NCBI RefSeq assembly: GCF_022539665.2
Contig: NC_081335.1
Span: forward strand, 5,146,001-5,210,000
Origin: Daphnia carinata
Taxonomy: Eukaryota; Arthropoda; Branchiopoda; Diplostraca; Daphniidae
Direction of reading: 5' to 3'
DNA: 64,000 nucleotides
This document shows positions 13,751 through 26,913 of this stretch, one piece after another (the first letter of the stretch is position 1; each line of letters opens with the position of its first letter). Below the pieces are notes generated by a model that did not search any database, had not been told where the DNA came from, and saw nothing but the letters and a program-made list of their open reading frames with translations. A program made the translations under genes and the position numbers.

Positions 13751-16700
13751 ATGGCGGGCCCCAGCCCTGGCTCGCTAGTCAGCTCAGGCCAGAATGGCTC
13801 GCTGCACAATGTCCTCTTCTACCTTCCTCAAAACGGCAATGGCAATCAGTTTGCCAATGAGACGTGCCACAACCAGCATGGTGGTACCCTCAACCATCTC
13901 TCTTACATGCAGACATCTCACAACAGGTATAATTGATGGTGTGTTATAGCTACAACGGTTTCTCTTTAATTTCTATTGTGTTGCAGGTACAGGCCTGACC
14001 CTGGTCTGAACAAGGTGCACTGCTTCCCGACAGACAATCCCTATTCTTGTGATAGGGACACAAATGGTTCCTACTGGTCGTACCAGCAGCATCAACAGCA
14101 GTGGAATCAGTGGAATCAGAATGAATACAGTCATTCTGACAATTTGGGTTTCAAGTCTTGCTGGATGCAACAGCAACAGCAGCAGCCCATGCAGCAAAGA
14201 CAAGCTTCACAAAACAACAATCCGAGCTGCATGGGCTTTAATCCTCAGTATAATCACGTGCATCAACAACAGCAGCAACAACTACAGCATTTGCACCAGC
14301 AGCAGATTCAGCCACAACAACAGCAGCATTTGGTGCAGCAATCCGGTTACCGGAATAACGTCATGGCGACCGTTACTGTTCAATCGAGTGCTGGTTCGTC
14401 GCAATCGTCATTGTCTCGGACACCATCGCGTTGCGATTCCGTTCGATCAGAGTCGACGTGCGAGTCCCATTGTAGTAGCAGTTTGAGCGGTGGGAGTAGC
14501 GCTGGGATCGAAGAAATGACTGGCCAACAACAGTACGGAATGTATCAAAACTTTTCTTCGGTTCAGCAACTGCACCAGCAACAACAATCGTATCCGCAGT
14601 CGCACCTTCCTCAGCACCAAGAACACGTGCAACAACAACAACAACAACAGCAGCAGCAGCAGCAGTGTTTTTGGCCGTCTAGTCATTATGATGTGCAGCA
14701 AGAACAGCAGCAACAACAAATGGAATACTTTCGGCAACAGCAAATGCAACAACAGCATTACTATCGTCAACATCAAGTGATACAACAGCAACAGCAAGTG
14801 AATTGTTATTGGCCTCGTGAATCATCGCCAGTGTGCCACCAACAACAGCAACAGCAGCATAGACAGCTTACGTGTGTCAATCCAGCAGTTCCGGTGGTGG
14901 AACACCAACCGATTGTTATCGAAACGCCGGCCTGTTCATCGAGTCCGATTGTTGCCGATACAACGACGTCGATGATATCGTCATCTCCGCTTCCAGTGCC
15001 GTCGTCCTCGTCACCACCTGTAACGTGTCATTATAACCATCCAGCTACTCCGGTTGAATCGATGGAATGTGTTCCTGTTCCTGCCCTCGGCTGTGATCCA
15101 CCTGCCGCCATAACTACGACCGACGAAAGCATCGAATCTTCGTCATCATCCGTCGATGTTGCCAACACGGCAGCTGACACAAATGCTAATGTGAATACAA
15201 CAACTATTGTGAGCGCAACAACAACGAGCGTACCAGCCGGTTGGACCCGTGAAATATCCGCCGGAAGTGTTATCTACATCAGGTGAGCAACACAAACCGC
15301 ACTATTTTGTGTAGTCCCCCCTCTCTCTCACTCTCACCTATTTTTTTTTTTTTTTTTTCATTCCTGGTAGTATACACATACCCTGATGTGTCTTTGGCTT
15401 AATGAGCTAACACAACCCACTCTACCGTCATAATCGATTATTAATCCCCCATTTATTCAAAGAGTACGAAAAAGACTAGTATGCGCTGCCATAAGCGTCA
15501 ATTTACATAGGGAAAAGTTTAAGAGGGAGAATTAAAAAAAAAAAAAAAAAAAAGGCTTTTTTTTTTTTTTTTTCCTGGTACACGTGAAAAACGAGGACAA
15601 ATGCGTCGCCCAGGACGACGACGGATAACAACAACCAGTAAATAAAAATGGATAAATATAAAAGCCAAGGATGAGGATGCGACGGCGGTTTGATCGATCA
15701 ATTGACCTCGACTTCATCATCACCAAAGCTCTTTTTTTTTTTTCGTTCCCTCCATTGTTCGGCTTAGAGGGTCCGCCCAGCATTTTCCTGTTTCTGCCGG
15801 GCAGGACCGCTCCCCTCTCTTTCCTTTTGCTCTTGTTTTTTTTTTTTTCTCCCTCCGCCGTTTTCCGTCGCTTAATTTTTGTACCCGTTTGTTATTTAGT
15901 TTGAAAAAAAAAAAAAAAAGACTCCCCACAGGGGGTGTTCTTTCTCTTTCCTTTATAACATACGCTGCACACCTGGCTGACGTCAGAGGAAAGTTTCGTT
16001 GTGGGGCAGACAGCATTTTTTAAAATTTAATTTTCCTGAAAGAAAAAAGGGGGGCTGCCTTTTTTTTTTTCGTTGTTGTTGCTGTTTTCATCGGGTGTTC
16101 CAGGTGTGGTTTAAACAAGGCACAAGAAGATGGTGGCCCCTAAGGCTGGCCAGAAAAGAAATATTTCTACAATGAAATTACATGAAGAATTGAAGAGGGG
16201 GGCTGCTAGGGGGGAAATGATGATGGTACCTAGGCAAGGAAAGGGGAAAAAAAAACACATTAAAAAGAAACAAAAAAAAAAGGGAGCATAATGGAGGGTA
16301 AATTTCTCATTCCAGAACGATTACGACTACCGGCCGCTACTAGCCGGCGCAACCCACTTTTTTTTTTTTTTCACCCTCATCATTTCTCATATAGGAACAG
16401 CTATATACACATCAACCCCCTCTAGCAAAAACTACTATCTATATCCTTCCCTCTATAGTTCACCTATAGGAGTTGCTCTCCATGCAATACCTTTGAGTGT
16501 GGAGGAATTATTTTTAAAATGCTGCTGCTGCTGTTGCTTCATTTTTTTTTTTTTTTCAATTCTCCCCTCTTAATCTATTTCGAGACCCTACTCCGGGAAG
16601 GGGGGGGGTTGTTAAACAAAGAGTAACCAACAGTAAAAATTCATTTTCTATTTGTTAAAAAGTATAACTGGTTTCACACGCCAGTTCTCCTGGATTCTTT

Positions 16701-19700
16701 TTTTTTTTTTTTATGTTTCCAAAATGTGAATGTGTGTAGAAGAGGGGGAACGTCCAAAGTAAATGCGGAATTCCGTGTGTGACACATGGAAAGAGATGGG
16801 GGTAAAAGAGAACGTCATCGTGGCTAAAAAAAAAAAAGTGAACGTATTCCGAGGTATTCCGGAATCAACCCAATAAGGAAAAAAAAAAAAAGAAAAAGGG
16901 CGAAATAAAAACTAGGCTCCGGAAACAAGGACCGGATTGCGGTGGAAAGGCAAGAGGATGAGATGGTTGTGTATAGGATTAGCTTTTTGTCTGTCCTTTT
17001 CCTTCTTTCTTTCTTGTTCTTTTTTTTTTTTTTTTTTTTCTTTCGAAGAATTGGGCTTTCATCCAACATTTAGACGCACAATTCAAAATGTTTTGTATAT
17101 GTCTAGATCTTTTTTTTTTTTGGGAGGGGGGGTGGCTTTCTCCCACCCTTTCTCTCCCTTCCGGCTGGGCACCGAATCAATATCTCTTACGACTGTGTGC
17201 GCGCGGCCGTCGTAAAGCGTCGCTGAGGGAATGCTCAAGACTGTCTTCCGGATTTATCGATCCGCACCAGAGTCTTCGTCTCCTTTTCTCGTCATCTTCT
17301 TTTCTTCTCCGAACTTTTTGCTTTTCTTTTTTTCTCTTTCTCTCCATTTCCTTCCAAAAAGGGAATTACTCCTTTTCTCGTCCTCCCCCCCCCTCCAATT
17401 CTCTTTAGGCTCTATAATCAACCGAATCAATCCAAAGATGATTACACCAAATGAATGGAATTAGTGGCCGTTCATTTTTTTTTTTTTTTTTTTTCTTTAA
17501 AAAGGGAAATGAAACTTAATTTGTTTTGTTTGATTTGTTTGTTCGTTAGTCCGAGCGGTTGCCGATTGTCGTCGCTGGAAGACGCAGCCACCTATGTCCA
17601 GCGCGACGGAACGTGCAAGTGTGGACTGCCTTGCCCACTTCGACTCCAGCACGTCTTCAATTTCGATCCGTCGGTGAGTTTGTTAAGTCTTTAAATTACT
17701 ACTTAACATTTCCTACGCCTTTCGTGTTATAATAGTAAACTTTAAAATAGTAAAAGAAAATGAAAAGCCAAAGGGGGAAAATATTTAATAAAATGGTGAT
17801 GATGTGTGATCCGCTTGGTCGGAACGGGTTACGCATTTCTCGGGGTGAGGGGTTCTCTCTTTTTCTTTCGGAAAACGAAATCTTTTGTGATAATGCCGCC
17901 CTCTCTTGGGTTTCAACGCTTCATTCCCGGCCAATGAAATAAGCATCCAGAAAAAAAAAAAAAAGCTGTCCATTCAGTTATTTATTTTTTTTATTTGTTT
18001 CGCTATGAGATTAAGTTTGAACGCGTTGTTGATTTATTTCTTATTTTCGAAAATCTTTTTTTTTTATGTGTAGAGTAAAAAAAAAAAAACATTTTTATTT
18101 TTCGAATTCTTTTTCCTCTCCGCCCGCCCTTTTTTTCTCCAATTTTTGTAATACAACCAAGAAAAAAAAAGAATGGCCATTTCACTCTCCTCCGTAATAT
18201 AAAAAAAAAATAAAGTTTTATCAACATTTAAAAAATATATACGCACAAGTATATTACTATTATTTATCTATCACTCGTGACTCGAAGATTTTACTTTCTA
18301 TTTATTTTTCTTCTTTTTTTGATCCCTGCGGCACTAAGCAACAACCAACCGTAACTAAATCACCGAAATGCGGGGGGGGGGGAATCATTGATGGCGTCTC
18401 ACGACGACATTTCGTGATTTCTTTTTTTTTTATTTATTTCTCCTTCAAAGAAAGGAAAGGAAACCAAAGAAAAAATAAGTAATCGCACAAACTCGATTTG
18501 AGATGGCGCGCGCGCGCTCTGCGTTTTTCCTTTGTTTCCTTTTTTTTTTCTTTGTCACCCCCTTTTTTTTTTCGTGTGGTGGTGGATGAAACAAGAAAGA
18601 TAAAAGAAATAAAACAGATTTGTGCATAGTGAATTGGAAAACGAATTATTAACTAGCGCAGCGCTTTAATATTGGCGCAGAGTGTATTTTTGTTTGGACA
18701 TCACGCGCATGCAGCGCGTGCGTGAATGTGTTTTCACGGTCGAACGAAAAAGAAAAATAAAAGAGATGAAAAAGAGAATGAAAAAGAACCTCCGGACTTG
18801 GCATTTTATTGATCGCTTTTGGATTTTCTTTTTTTTTTTTTTTTTGGCTTTGCCTCGTTTTGTGTTGTCTTCAGGTGGCGAGCAATTCCGAGACGTCACT
18901 AGAGGCACAATCGTCGACGTGCTGCCATAAAAAGCCGCTAGATGGCACCACAGACAAGACGACCCCGACCACCTCGGCGACGACGGTGACAACGGCGACA
19001 AGTAAAGCCGCCGTGAAACGGAAGAAGAGTGGAAATGGAACGCATAGCAAGACGGGCAAGACTTTGAAACCACTCGCGGTGGTACAGCAACCCGTCCAGC
19101 AGCCACATCAACAAGCGTTGCTGTTTCGACGTTCCCCGTGTCCCAATGTGGACGTCCGGCAAATTCCATTGGAACAGAATCGTCCGCCTACGGGGAGTCT
19201 CTTGCCCCAAACGCGTTCGACGCAACCCACGACGGGCAACAACAACAACGGGCCGACGTTTTTCGAAGATCCCAGCGCCTATTTGGCCCAGCAGACAGTC
19301 TTGTTGCAGAGTAGTCTGCAAAACAGTGGCACGACTTCTGTGGCATCTCCTCCTCCCGTTGCGGAATCCACTCCGGCAGTTGCTGGAGCGCCAACGACGG
19401 TCGAGACGGCGGAAGCAGAACAGACGCAAGAAGAATTGCTGGGCGATTTACTTGACTGCATCCCTGACTCGATGGAGGAAGTGCTGGACAGACAAAAGGA
19501 CGTGGCGGCCGCTGCGGAAGCTGCAGCTCAAGCCGAAAAGGCTGCTAATCTCATTAAACAAGCTGCTGCGGCCGCTGCGGCAGCCGTGGCTGCCCGTCAT
19601 CAGCAACAGCAAACTGGCAACACCGCGCCTCAGCAAACCACAGCACCAACAACAACAACACAACAAAAGTCACATAAATCGCCTTCCGTGCCCGTCTCTT

Positions 19701-21424
19701 TGGCACCCGCTCCAGCCCCGATCAGAAGTAAACCTCCTCCGCTGGCCATCCGGCCAGCCACGCCCGCTTCGGCCGCCCGTTCGAGGGCGAGAGCGGCCGA
19801 AACGACGTCCAAGAGCACCAAGTCGAGATCGCCGAGAAGGACGCACCATCAACCGATTCAGATCCAGAGCAACGCCAAAGTATTACAGCCCGCCCAGCTG
19901 CCGCAACAACAATTGCAACAGCAACAACAGCAGCAGCAACAACAGTTTATTCATCAACAGCAGCAGCATCAGTTCTGGCCGGCCCTATCGGCTCCGAATA
20001 TCGGCCCGCTTCGTACGGCCTCGTTCCCGTTCGTTTCCTATCACTCGGCCGTCGGTCCAGCCACGGCTACGCCCATTTTCTCGACGGCGGCCCTGAGGCC
20101 CGGTAATCTACCGATGACTTTCCTGACCTCTGCAGCCACCCATCCGGCCAATCCGGCCCATGCGACGAACGTCTTCAATCAAGCATTGCCCGTGCTGACC
20201 ACCCGGCCAGCATTAGGGCCGTCTGGTCAGGTAGTCCACGTCCTAACGACCCCCGGACCGATGTTAGCGGCGGCTCCGTTGGCAACTGAGCCATCCAACG
20301 CTGTTCCTATTTTGACGGTCGGTCCGATGAACACGACGAATCACCCCAACAACAACAACAACAACAGCCGCGGGTTGACTCGTACGGGCAAAAAACGGAA
20401 ATCGACGCCTCAAACGGTGGCATCCATCCTGCAACAGGGGGCTCAGTTGGCCGCGATGACACAGCAACAGCTTCATCAACCTCAACAACAGCAACAACAT
20501 CACCATCAGGCGACCACCCTGACGCTGTCGCAGGAGCCGCTGCTTTACAACGTTCAGAATTTCCAGCAAATTCAGCCGCAACAGACGATTCAAACATTGG
20601 CGCTGATGCCCGACGGCAAGACTTACGTCGTCGTCAATTCGCAGCCGGCCCCTGCCCCTCAGCCGACGCATCAGCAGAATACCGGCGGCCATTGGTTGTT
20701 GAGCCCACGTCCGGCAAACATCGCGCCAGCGGCTCAGCCCGTCAACGTGTTTTGCACGACACAAACAGGACCGGGAGGAGCCACGACGTTTGTGTTGAAC
20801 GGGGCCAGCGCACCGACCCATCAAGTCCTCCAACTTCAAGATGGGACTCTGGTGCAGACAACAACGACCGAACAGCCCAATCTGCTGGCCAATTATGGCG
20901 GGTTGTTCATTCGCTGTCCGTCAACGCCGAATGGAGCGCAAATTTTCAGCACCACAAGTCCGGCAGCAACGGCCAACGTCAGGACGATCCCTTTGCCAAT
21001 TCCTATCGCACCGGGCCGGTCTCCTGGTCGGTCCCCGGATTCCAGCAGCATCCTACCAGATGGTGCTATGGTGACGTCATCATCGGCGACCAACACGGGC
21101 AATGCGTCACTGGTGGCCTGCGGCGAAGCCACTCCGCCTTCTCAGACCCCTTCGTTGTCTGCCTCTTCATCGTCTTCGTCGCTGGCCGTCCGGACGGCTC
21201 ATCCATCGCCAGTCGTCCAAAGTAGTCAAATCGATAGCTGCGTCCAGGAAGTGGAAACGGATCAACAACACGGCCAGGTGGCGGCGGAAGCTGCTAAATC
21301 CAAATCGGTGGCGATCGAGTTCAACAACAACAACAGTACGACGGCGACGCTAACGGCAACGGCCGTCCAGCACTGGCAAAAACCGGACATGATCACCAAT
21401 GCATCACAAATTGTTGCTGGATGA
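13751..21424 (+). CDS. sba: Glutamine-rich MBD5/MBD6-type protein (six-banded homologue)
   Basis: Exons 13751-13926, 13987-15282, 17550-17673 and 18875-21424 join in phase (4146 nt, 1381 aa). The methyl-CpG-binding-like domain, about residues 474-532, is split by the 2.3-kb intron: [17 protein letters not shown] plus [20 protein letters not shown] plus [10 protein letters not shown] and VFNFDP. The CKCGLxCPL and VFNFDP motifs are diagnostic of MBD5/MBD6 and fly six-banded. These MBDs do not read methyl-CpG in mammals; MBD5/6 instead join the PR-DUB H2A deubiquitinase (BAP1/ASXL, fly Calypso). The first 470 residues are rich in Gln with many CAG/CAA tracts. The last 850 are low-complexity (Q, A, P, T, N) with basic patches such as VKRKKSG and GKKRKST, possible nuclear signals, and an acidic helix [20 protein letters not shown]. 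In human MBD5/6 the MBD is near the N-terminus, so the long Q-rich N-terminus is unusual. No PWWP domain was seen. Confidence 0.85.
15283..17549 (+). other. 2.3-kb intron splitting the MBD, dense in A/T homopolymers
   Basis: This intron interrupts the MBD coding sequence after the codon for the Ile of IYIS. It contains many runs of 11 or more T (near 15340, 15558, 15836, 16360, 16542, 16699, 17020, 17109 and 17476) and A runs near 15534, 15905, 16826 and 16879. Open frames here are low-complexity and not credible genes. Confidence 0.6.
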
Positions 21425-21590
21425 AATCAAAAGAAAAGGTGTTGTTTTTTTTTTTTGTTGTATCATTTTTATTTGTTGTTCATCACGGAAATTAATTCAA
21501 AACTATCTCCAATTATCACACGACAGTTTGGCATAACACAAATATTTGTTTAGGGTTGTGCTTTTTATTTTTTATTTACTTCGTTTTATA

Positions 21591-21622
<32 letters not shown>

Positions 21623-23383
21623 CCTAGCTTGTCAACTTGATCGTTGTCGTCGTTGATGGCATTGATTTTGAATAGATTTCTAAAGTGATGTAAACTGACA
21701 TCATTCAAATGATTCCTCGTTTCCGTTGTGGAAGCTGAATGGTGGAACATTTGACTGAGGCCCTCGAGGAAATTTGAATATTGCTGGTAAAAAAAAAAAA
21801 AAAGCAAAACAAACTCATTGAAGCACACCATCACTATTACCCAACATTAAAGAAATATATATTCATATACATATACAGTAATATTATATACATAGCCTAC
21901 CATATACCTTGTACATATAAGGCCATATTTTTGTTGGGTTTTATTTTACCCCCCTTTTCTTTCCTTGATCTTTCATTCTTTTATCTTTCCCGGTGCGTTG
22001 ATTGGATAAATCTAAACAAAAAAAAAAAACATAAGTAAAAAAAATTTAAAAAAAAAAAGAAAGGAGTAAAAAAAAAAAAAAGACTATCGTAAATATATGT
22101 GTATAATAAATACAGAATACCAGTACCTTGAAACATTTTTAGCTTTGTTATATCTCGGTCATGAGCCAATCAACAGCTTCTTCTTGCTCTTTCTACTCTT
22201 CAGCTCCCCTCCTACCAGTTGCATTTACATACCTATAGCTTTGATATAACTACGTATGTATACTGTATCATAGGAAGAAGAACATCACACGGTACACACA
22301 CACCCATACCCAATCGCTTGTTGAATTTTGTTCTTGGTTAATATCTCGGGGATACGCTTTTTGTTTCCCATCTCGTCCGTGTGTGTGTATATTATATATA
22401 TACATACTATTATATACTAAAATTTGTATTATGAATTGTTTGATGGCTAGTTTAATGTTTGCATATGAAACAGGCAAATGCAAAAGGACGAAATCGGCAT
22501 AAACTAATGAGGATAGTTTCCTTTTTTTTCAATAACTGCTAAGAAGAAGAATTCAATCTTCTTTTGTTTTCATTTTGGCTTTTGATGTTTGCCATGTTGT
22601 TGTTTTTTTTAATCATTAATAAGTACCAGTACGTGTGTCTGTGTGTGTAATCTCCATTTTGTGTTTCCGTGAGTTTATAAGAAAAAACAAAACAAATTGT
22701 GAAACCTGTTTCTGGTTTTACAACCCAAAAAAAAAAAATCATAAAATCATCAACTGAATGTGGGCTAGCTTTTAAAATAAGAAAATTTAAAAACGAGAAA
22801 ACTTTACAAACTGATATACCAAACCGTTTGTATTGCCCCTCCTGTCGTTGTTTTCTTTTTCAAAAATTCTGAGTATAAAAAACGGGAAAAAAAGCAACAA
22901 AAACCGGTTCTCTCATCACACATAGACACACAAATATACATACACTATGGATATGTAACGTTTTTTTTTTTTTTCTTACGTGTTTTTCCTCAAATCTCGG
23001 AAAACAAACTGACGTTTTTTGTGGATGATTTTTATTGTTCTCTCAGTTTAACCCTCTCCTCCTTTAATATATATATACATAGATATGTCGTTTCTTTGCC
23101 TTTTTTTTTTTTTACTTTATTTACCGGGGTGATGATATGTTGTCTGGTTGATATACCAAATACAAAAAAAAAAAGTTGTTTTAAAAGAATATTAAGAAAC
23201 AAAAAATGTACTTCAATTCAATTTCGCGCATTCATATTCTGCAGAGGCTTCGATAAAGAGCTGACATTAACCCTTGAGAACAGGGGATGGGAAGCCTCAT
23301 CCCCTTGCATTCAAAAATCAACTAACGATCAGTTTGTCGTTTTGGCTCTTAATAATTGGAGCTCGGCACAGTGCGTAGCAACA
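21425..23383. other. 3' UTR and intergenic AT-rich region
   Basis: Follows the MBD5/6 stop codon. It contains AT-rich sequence, (TA)n near 21587-21622 and several A/T homopolymers. No further coding exon is recognisable. The 3' part should hold the promoter of the secreted ligand gene. Confidence 0.4.
21587..21622. repeat. (TA)n microsatellite
   Basis: Alternating TA dinucleotides interrupted by single C residues, in the 3' flank of the MBD5/6-type gene. Confidence 0.85.
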
Positions 23384-24506
23384 ATGTGTTCCAGGTGGTG
23401 TTACCTCCTCGTCGTATTATGCGATGCAGCAAGATTGTTAATGGCGAACGAACCGTGTTTGGGTGGTCGATCGCTGCGAGGATTGACTGAATTATCAGAG
23501 CATGATCATACCTCTACAACCACCGTCTCTTGTTGCGACGAAAACGTCTGTCATGGCGGACTGGCCCTGAAAAATGAAGACAGGGCATCGTTTATTAACA
23601 ACAACCCCTTTGGCTACTCCAAGCTCAAACACCAATACGCCCAACTTGTTCAATCGAATCATGGCCACGATGCAGCCCAACGCCATAAAAGGTATTTTTT
23701 TTTTTTTTGGACGCGTACATTCGTGTATAAATATCTCCTTTCTTCCACCCCAACTGAAGGAAACGCCTTCATTTTTCTTTTTACGACTTTGTACAACACT
23801 TTAGTCCTCCACCTTCAGATTTTCTTATTAATTCTCGCGTGTACATATATGAAGATCTATTAATGGCGGTCGTTGTGTCGAAAATAAAATGGCCTGTCTG
23901 CCGATGGAAGTTCGATGCTGCTCGGCCAACATGTCCGTCTTTTTCCCCATTTCGGCTCTTTCAGCCTTGACGGGTACGTTTTCCATGAAATTACGGCCAA
24001 TAATTTAATGAGGCGGTCATGTATATTTTCAGGAGAACGGGTGCACGTGATTCAAGCCCCTCCGTTAGTTCTTCAGCCTGTTGTTTTCGGACGATGTGAA
24101 GCAGAACACAGCTCCATTTTAGATGCTGAATGTCAGCAGGTAAAAAAACGTCGTTTATGGAAACACGTAAAAAGAATGCAATGGTGGCACAGAAAATCAT
24201 CTTTTCTGGTTGTTTATTGAATTTTCCAAGGATGTCGTACCGGAAATGATGCATGTCGGTCGAATAAACTCCGATTCGAACGAGTTGGAATTATCTCGAG
24301 AACCGGTCATGGTGGAGAGCGGCTGCTCGTGTCGGCTCAATCGCGAGCCTCTTGACATTATCGGTCAGTAGACGTGAAATTTATGTTGATTGTATCTCCT
24401 TTTACGTGTAAAAGTCGAGTCGTTAAATTTCCCTCTCTTACATAAAACAGATGGTACCGACATTGACGAAACAATGGCTTCATTCTTGGATCTTTGGACC
24501 GACTAA
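23384..24506 (+). CDS. Furin-processed secreted ligand precursor, cystine-knot-like
   Basis: Five exons in phase: 23384-23691, 23855-23973, 24033-24139, 24231-24363 and 24451-24506 (723 nt, 240 aa). The protein starts MCSRWCYLLVVLCDAARLLMA, a signal peptide. A propeptide of about 80 residues ends in RHKR across the exon 1/2 junction, a furin-type site. The mature part of about 137 residues has eight cysteines (RCVENKMACLPMEVRCC; GRC; AEC; SGCSC). It ends with an acidic tail after the CxC pair. A dibasic-cleaved C-terminal domain closing in CxC is typical of neurotrophin, Spatzle, PTTH/trunk and IL-17 ligands. Spacing around SVFF...GERVHV and VMVESGCSCR best recalls neurotrophins, and a Daphnia neurotrophin with Trk and p75 partners has been described, but one core cysteine could not be matched. 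Total length is like trunk and PTTH. The exon 2 acceptor (tatatgaag) has a weak pyrimidine tract. Gene reality is likely; class is tentative. Confidence 0.6.
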
Positions 24507-25114
24507 AAGTTTTGAACTTTCACGTTGTAATTCGTTACTTTTTATTTGGGAGTAATATACTGCACGCGTTATGTTCCAAATTTGCTACATCATCGTACCG
24601 ATTTCTTTTCCCCTATATCAATACCGCGTGAAAGTCGGTCACCGTCATTGTTGTGAGCTCAAGTGTGAGAGTGACCGCAAAACGGGAATATACAACGGTT
24701 GAGAGAAAGCAGAGCCTCGTCGTTTGTCTTGATTGTTTTTTAATAGTGGGTTACCAGGCATTCGACTTGGGGAACAAAAAGGCTGCGCTATGTAAGAAAA
24801 AAAAAGAACAAATTCAAGCGGCGACAGGAAAATGTGTCACGTCCTCGATTACAGTCACGCGATTTGTACATTCTTGGCCATCTAGCGCTAAATTCAGGAA
24901 ACCATTCATCGAATACGCACAAATAAATATAAAACTAGCTCTACTTGTAATGTTTTCGCATTTAATAGCAGCGTTTGTGTTTCTTGTTTCTTGTGCAAGT
25001 TTTCTACGTGCGTTTTGTATGTGTTGTTTCTTACATCATATTCAATTCAATTTTTATAACACAGTTGGCCAACGTGGGAGTCATAGATACTGTTATCCCT
25101 GGAGTTTTTGTACT
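24507..25114 (+). other. Intergenic gap and probable KANSL2 5' leader
   Basis: A 0.6-kb gap between the ligand stop codon and the KANSL2 start. An open frame runs from 24653 in frame with the KANSL2 start, but it has no similarity to KANSL2 and is treated as leader. Confidence 0.4.
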
Positions 25115-26718
25115 ATGGCCATGTACGGCAATCAGGCATCATCTTCACAATACATCAATCCAAACCAGCCAACGTGCCATAACACACTATATAACTGCTC
25201 CCAGCCGTGCGTCGATGGCTTTTCTTATTGTCTGGATCACATCACCGAGGATCGAAATGCTCCTTATAGACCATGCACATTCGTATTCTCTAATGGAAAG
25301 AGATGTGCCACAAATGTTCTAAAGGGGGAACGAAGAGACGGGTATAAACATATTTTATGTTTTTCTGCATACATTGAACTATAATCTCTGGACTTGTAAC
25401 TCCTAGATTATGTCAAGATCATGCCAAAAGGTCAGCATTGTGTAAAATGAAAACACTGAGGAAGAGGCAACCCCCTGAATCCCTTGAAACCCTCATCGAT
25501 GATCTGCAGCATTATAGTGAAGCAGGAAATGAAGAAAAAGCCACGGGGACACTCAGTTTAATAGAAAAATTGTCACTGAATGCTTCCAATCAAAAGTTGC
25601 AAGATTATGCTAGTGAATCAGACAGTGAGGAGGAACTACCAACTGCAGAGCAAACTATGCGGCAAGAGGATGACTCTGATGCAGAAAGTATAGACAGTGA
25701 CCCAGATGATCCGTTGAGGTATATCTATTTCTTATAAGCACCAATTTCAAATCGTTTCTTATTGCTGATCACAAACTTACAGGCATGCTGGTGTCTTTAC
25801 ACCTGAGGAAGTGGTCTTACTGACCAGGGATAAGCTGATTAAACTACAAGCTCTGTATCTCGATCAGTTCAAGCGATTACATCATCAGTTGAAGTGCGCA
25901 CGCAGGCGCTATCTTAATGGCGTGAAAAGAGAGAAAGAAAATGGAGGTAAGCATTTATAATCAATAAATTAATTCCGCGTTCGGATTCAATGGACACTCC
26001 TTTACGACCCAAGTGGCAAGTGCTCCTTATCCTGACACGCCATCAGAACGTAGAGCTGTGGCTAAATTACGAAGTTTGCGTCGCTTTCAGCGCCATCGAG
26101 GCTCTGAGGCGTTATTGCATCATCAGTTACAGGAAAAACGCCTCCAAGTATGTTGCACTATTGCTTGATAAATGATACTACATGATATATACCATGTTTA
26201 TTTTCATCTATTTAGGTCACACAAGGAGTCAATTACAAAGCTCCACCCACACCAAAGTGTTCCTTTGTCGATTGTGGAGTTAAATGCACAAACCCTGCCG
26301 TTCCATTGACGAAACATTGCACAAGACATGTATTAAATGTAAAGCTTTAGCCAATCTTTCTCTCTCCTTCTCATATAACCTTCCAGTTAAATTCTCATTC
26401 CTTTGGGGTTGCGTAGGATCCTTCGCAAATGTTATTTCGACCCTGTGGTGCCACTATTCACGAGAACGAATGCAAAGAACCTGTTATAAACTTCAGTGAA
26501 GACACTCGGTGCGTCTTTCACACCATGATGCCACCAATGCTGCTTGTTGAACAGGTAGGAAGAATTATACGAAAAATTTTTTACTAGAAAATTCACAATA
26601 CATATTTTTATCATAACAGGAAATTCCTGTTGCATCTCCGCTTATAAGCGTCGATGATGAAATTGATAAAGTGGATATTAAACTTGAAATAGATGACGCT
26701 GGACAATCTTGCGGTTAA
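25115..26718 (+). CDS. KANSL2: KAT8 regulatory NSL complex subunit 2 (NSL2)
   Basis: Seven exons join in phase: 25115-25341, 25407-25718, 25783-25946, 26014-26147, 26216-26338, 26417-26554 and 26620-26718 (1197 nt, 398 aa). It has two Cys/His zinc-binding modules of the C3Hc3H type. The first contains YCLDHITEDRNAPYRPC and CQDHAKR; the second contains CSFVDCGVKC, HCTRHVLN and CGATIHENECKEP. Between them lie an acidic stretch (SDAESIDSDPDDPLRHAGVF) and a helix TPEEVVLLTRDKLIKLQALY followed by LDQFKRLHHQLK, which align closely with human KANSL2. KANSL2 is a core subunit of the nuclear MOF/KAT8-NSL histone H4 acetyltransferase complex at housekeeping promoters. It is shorter than human (492 aa), mainly in linkers. 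The exon 4 acceptor (acgacccaag) is the weakest splice call. It converges on Cdk2, with 195 bp between stop codons. Confidence 0.92.
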
Positions 26719-26913
26719 TTGTTTCTATTCATGAATACTATTTACAGTTCTCTCTTCGCTGTAATCCATTTCAGTAATCGTTTGAAACGGTAGAACTTAA
26801 ATAATAGAACGCTTCTCTGAAAGTTAAAATTGGATGGTATGTAAGAGAAAATAAACTAGTGTGAACACTTGCGTAAAATAGTTAAGACTGTTGGCTGGTT
26901 GAATCGTTCAAGA

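Noticed and set aside
23574-23691. Alternative frame starting MKTGHRLL that could join the 23911 segment in phase 1
   Set aside because: It lacks a signal peptide and overlaps the better frame with signal peptide and RHKR site, which joins the 23855 acceptor in phase 2.
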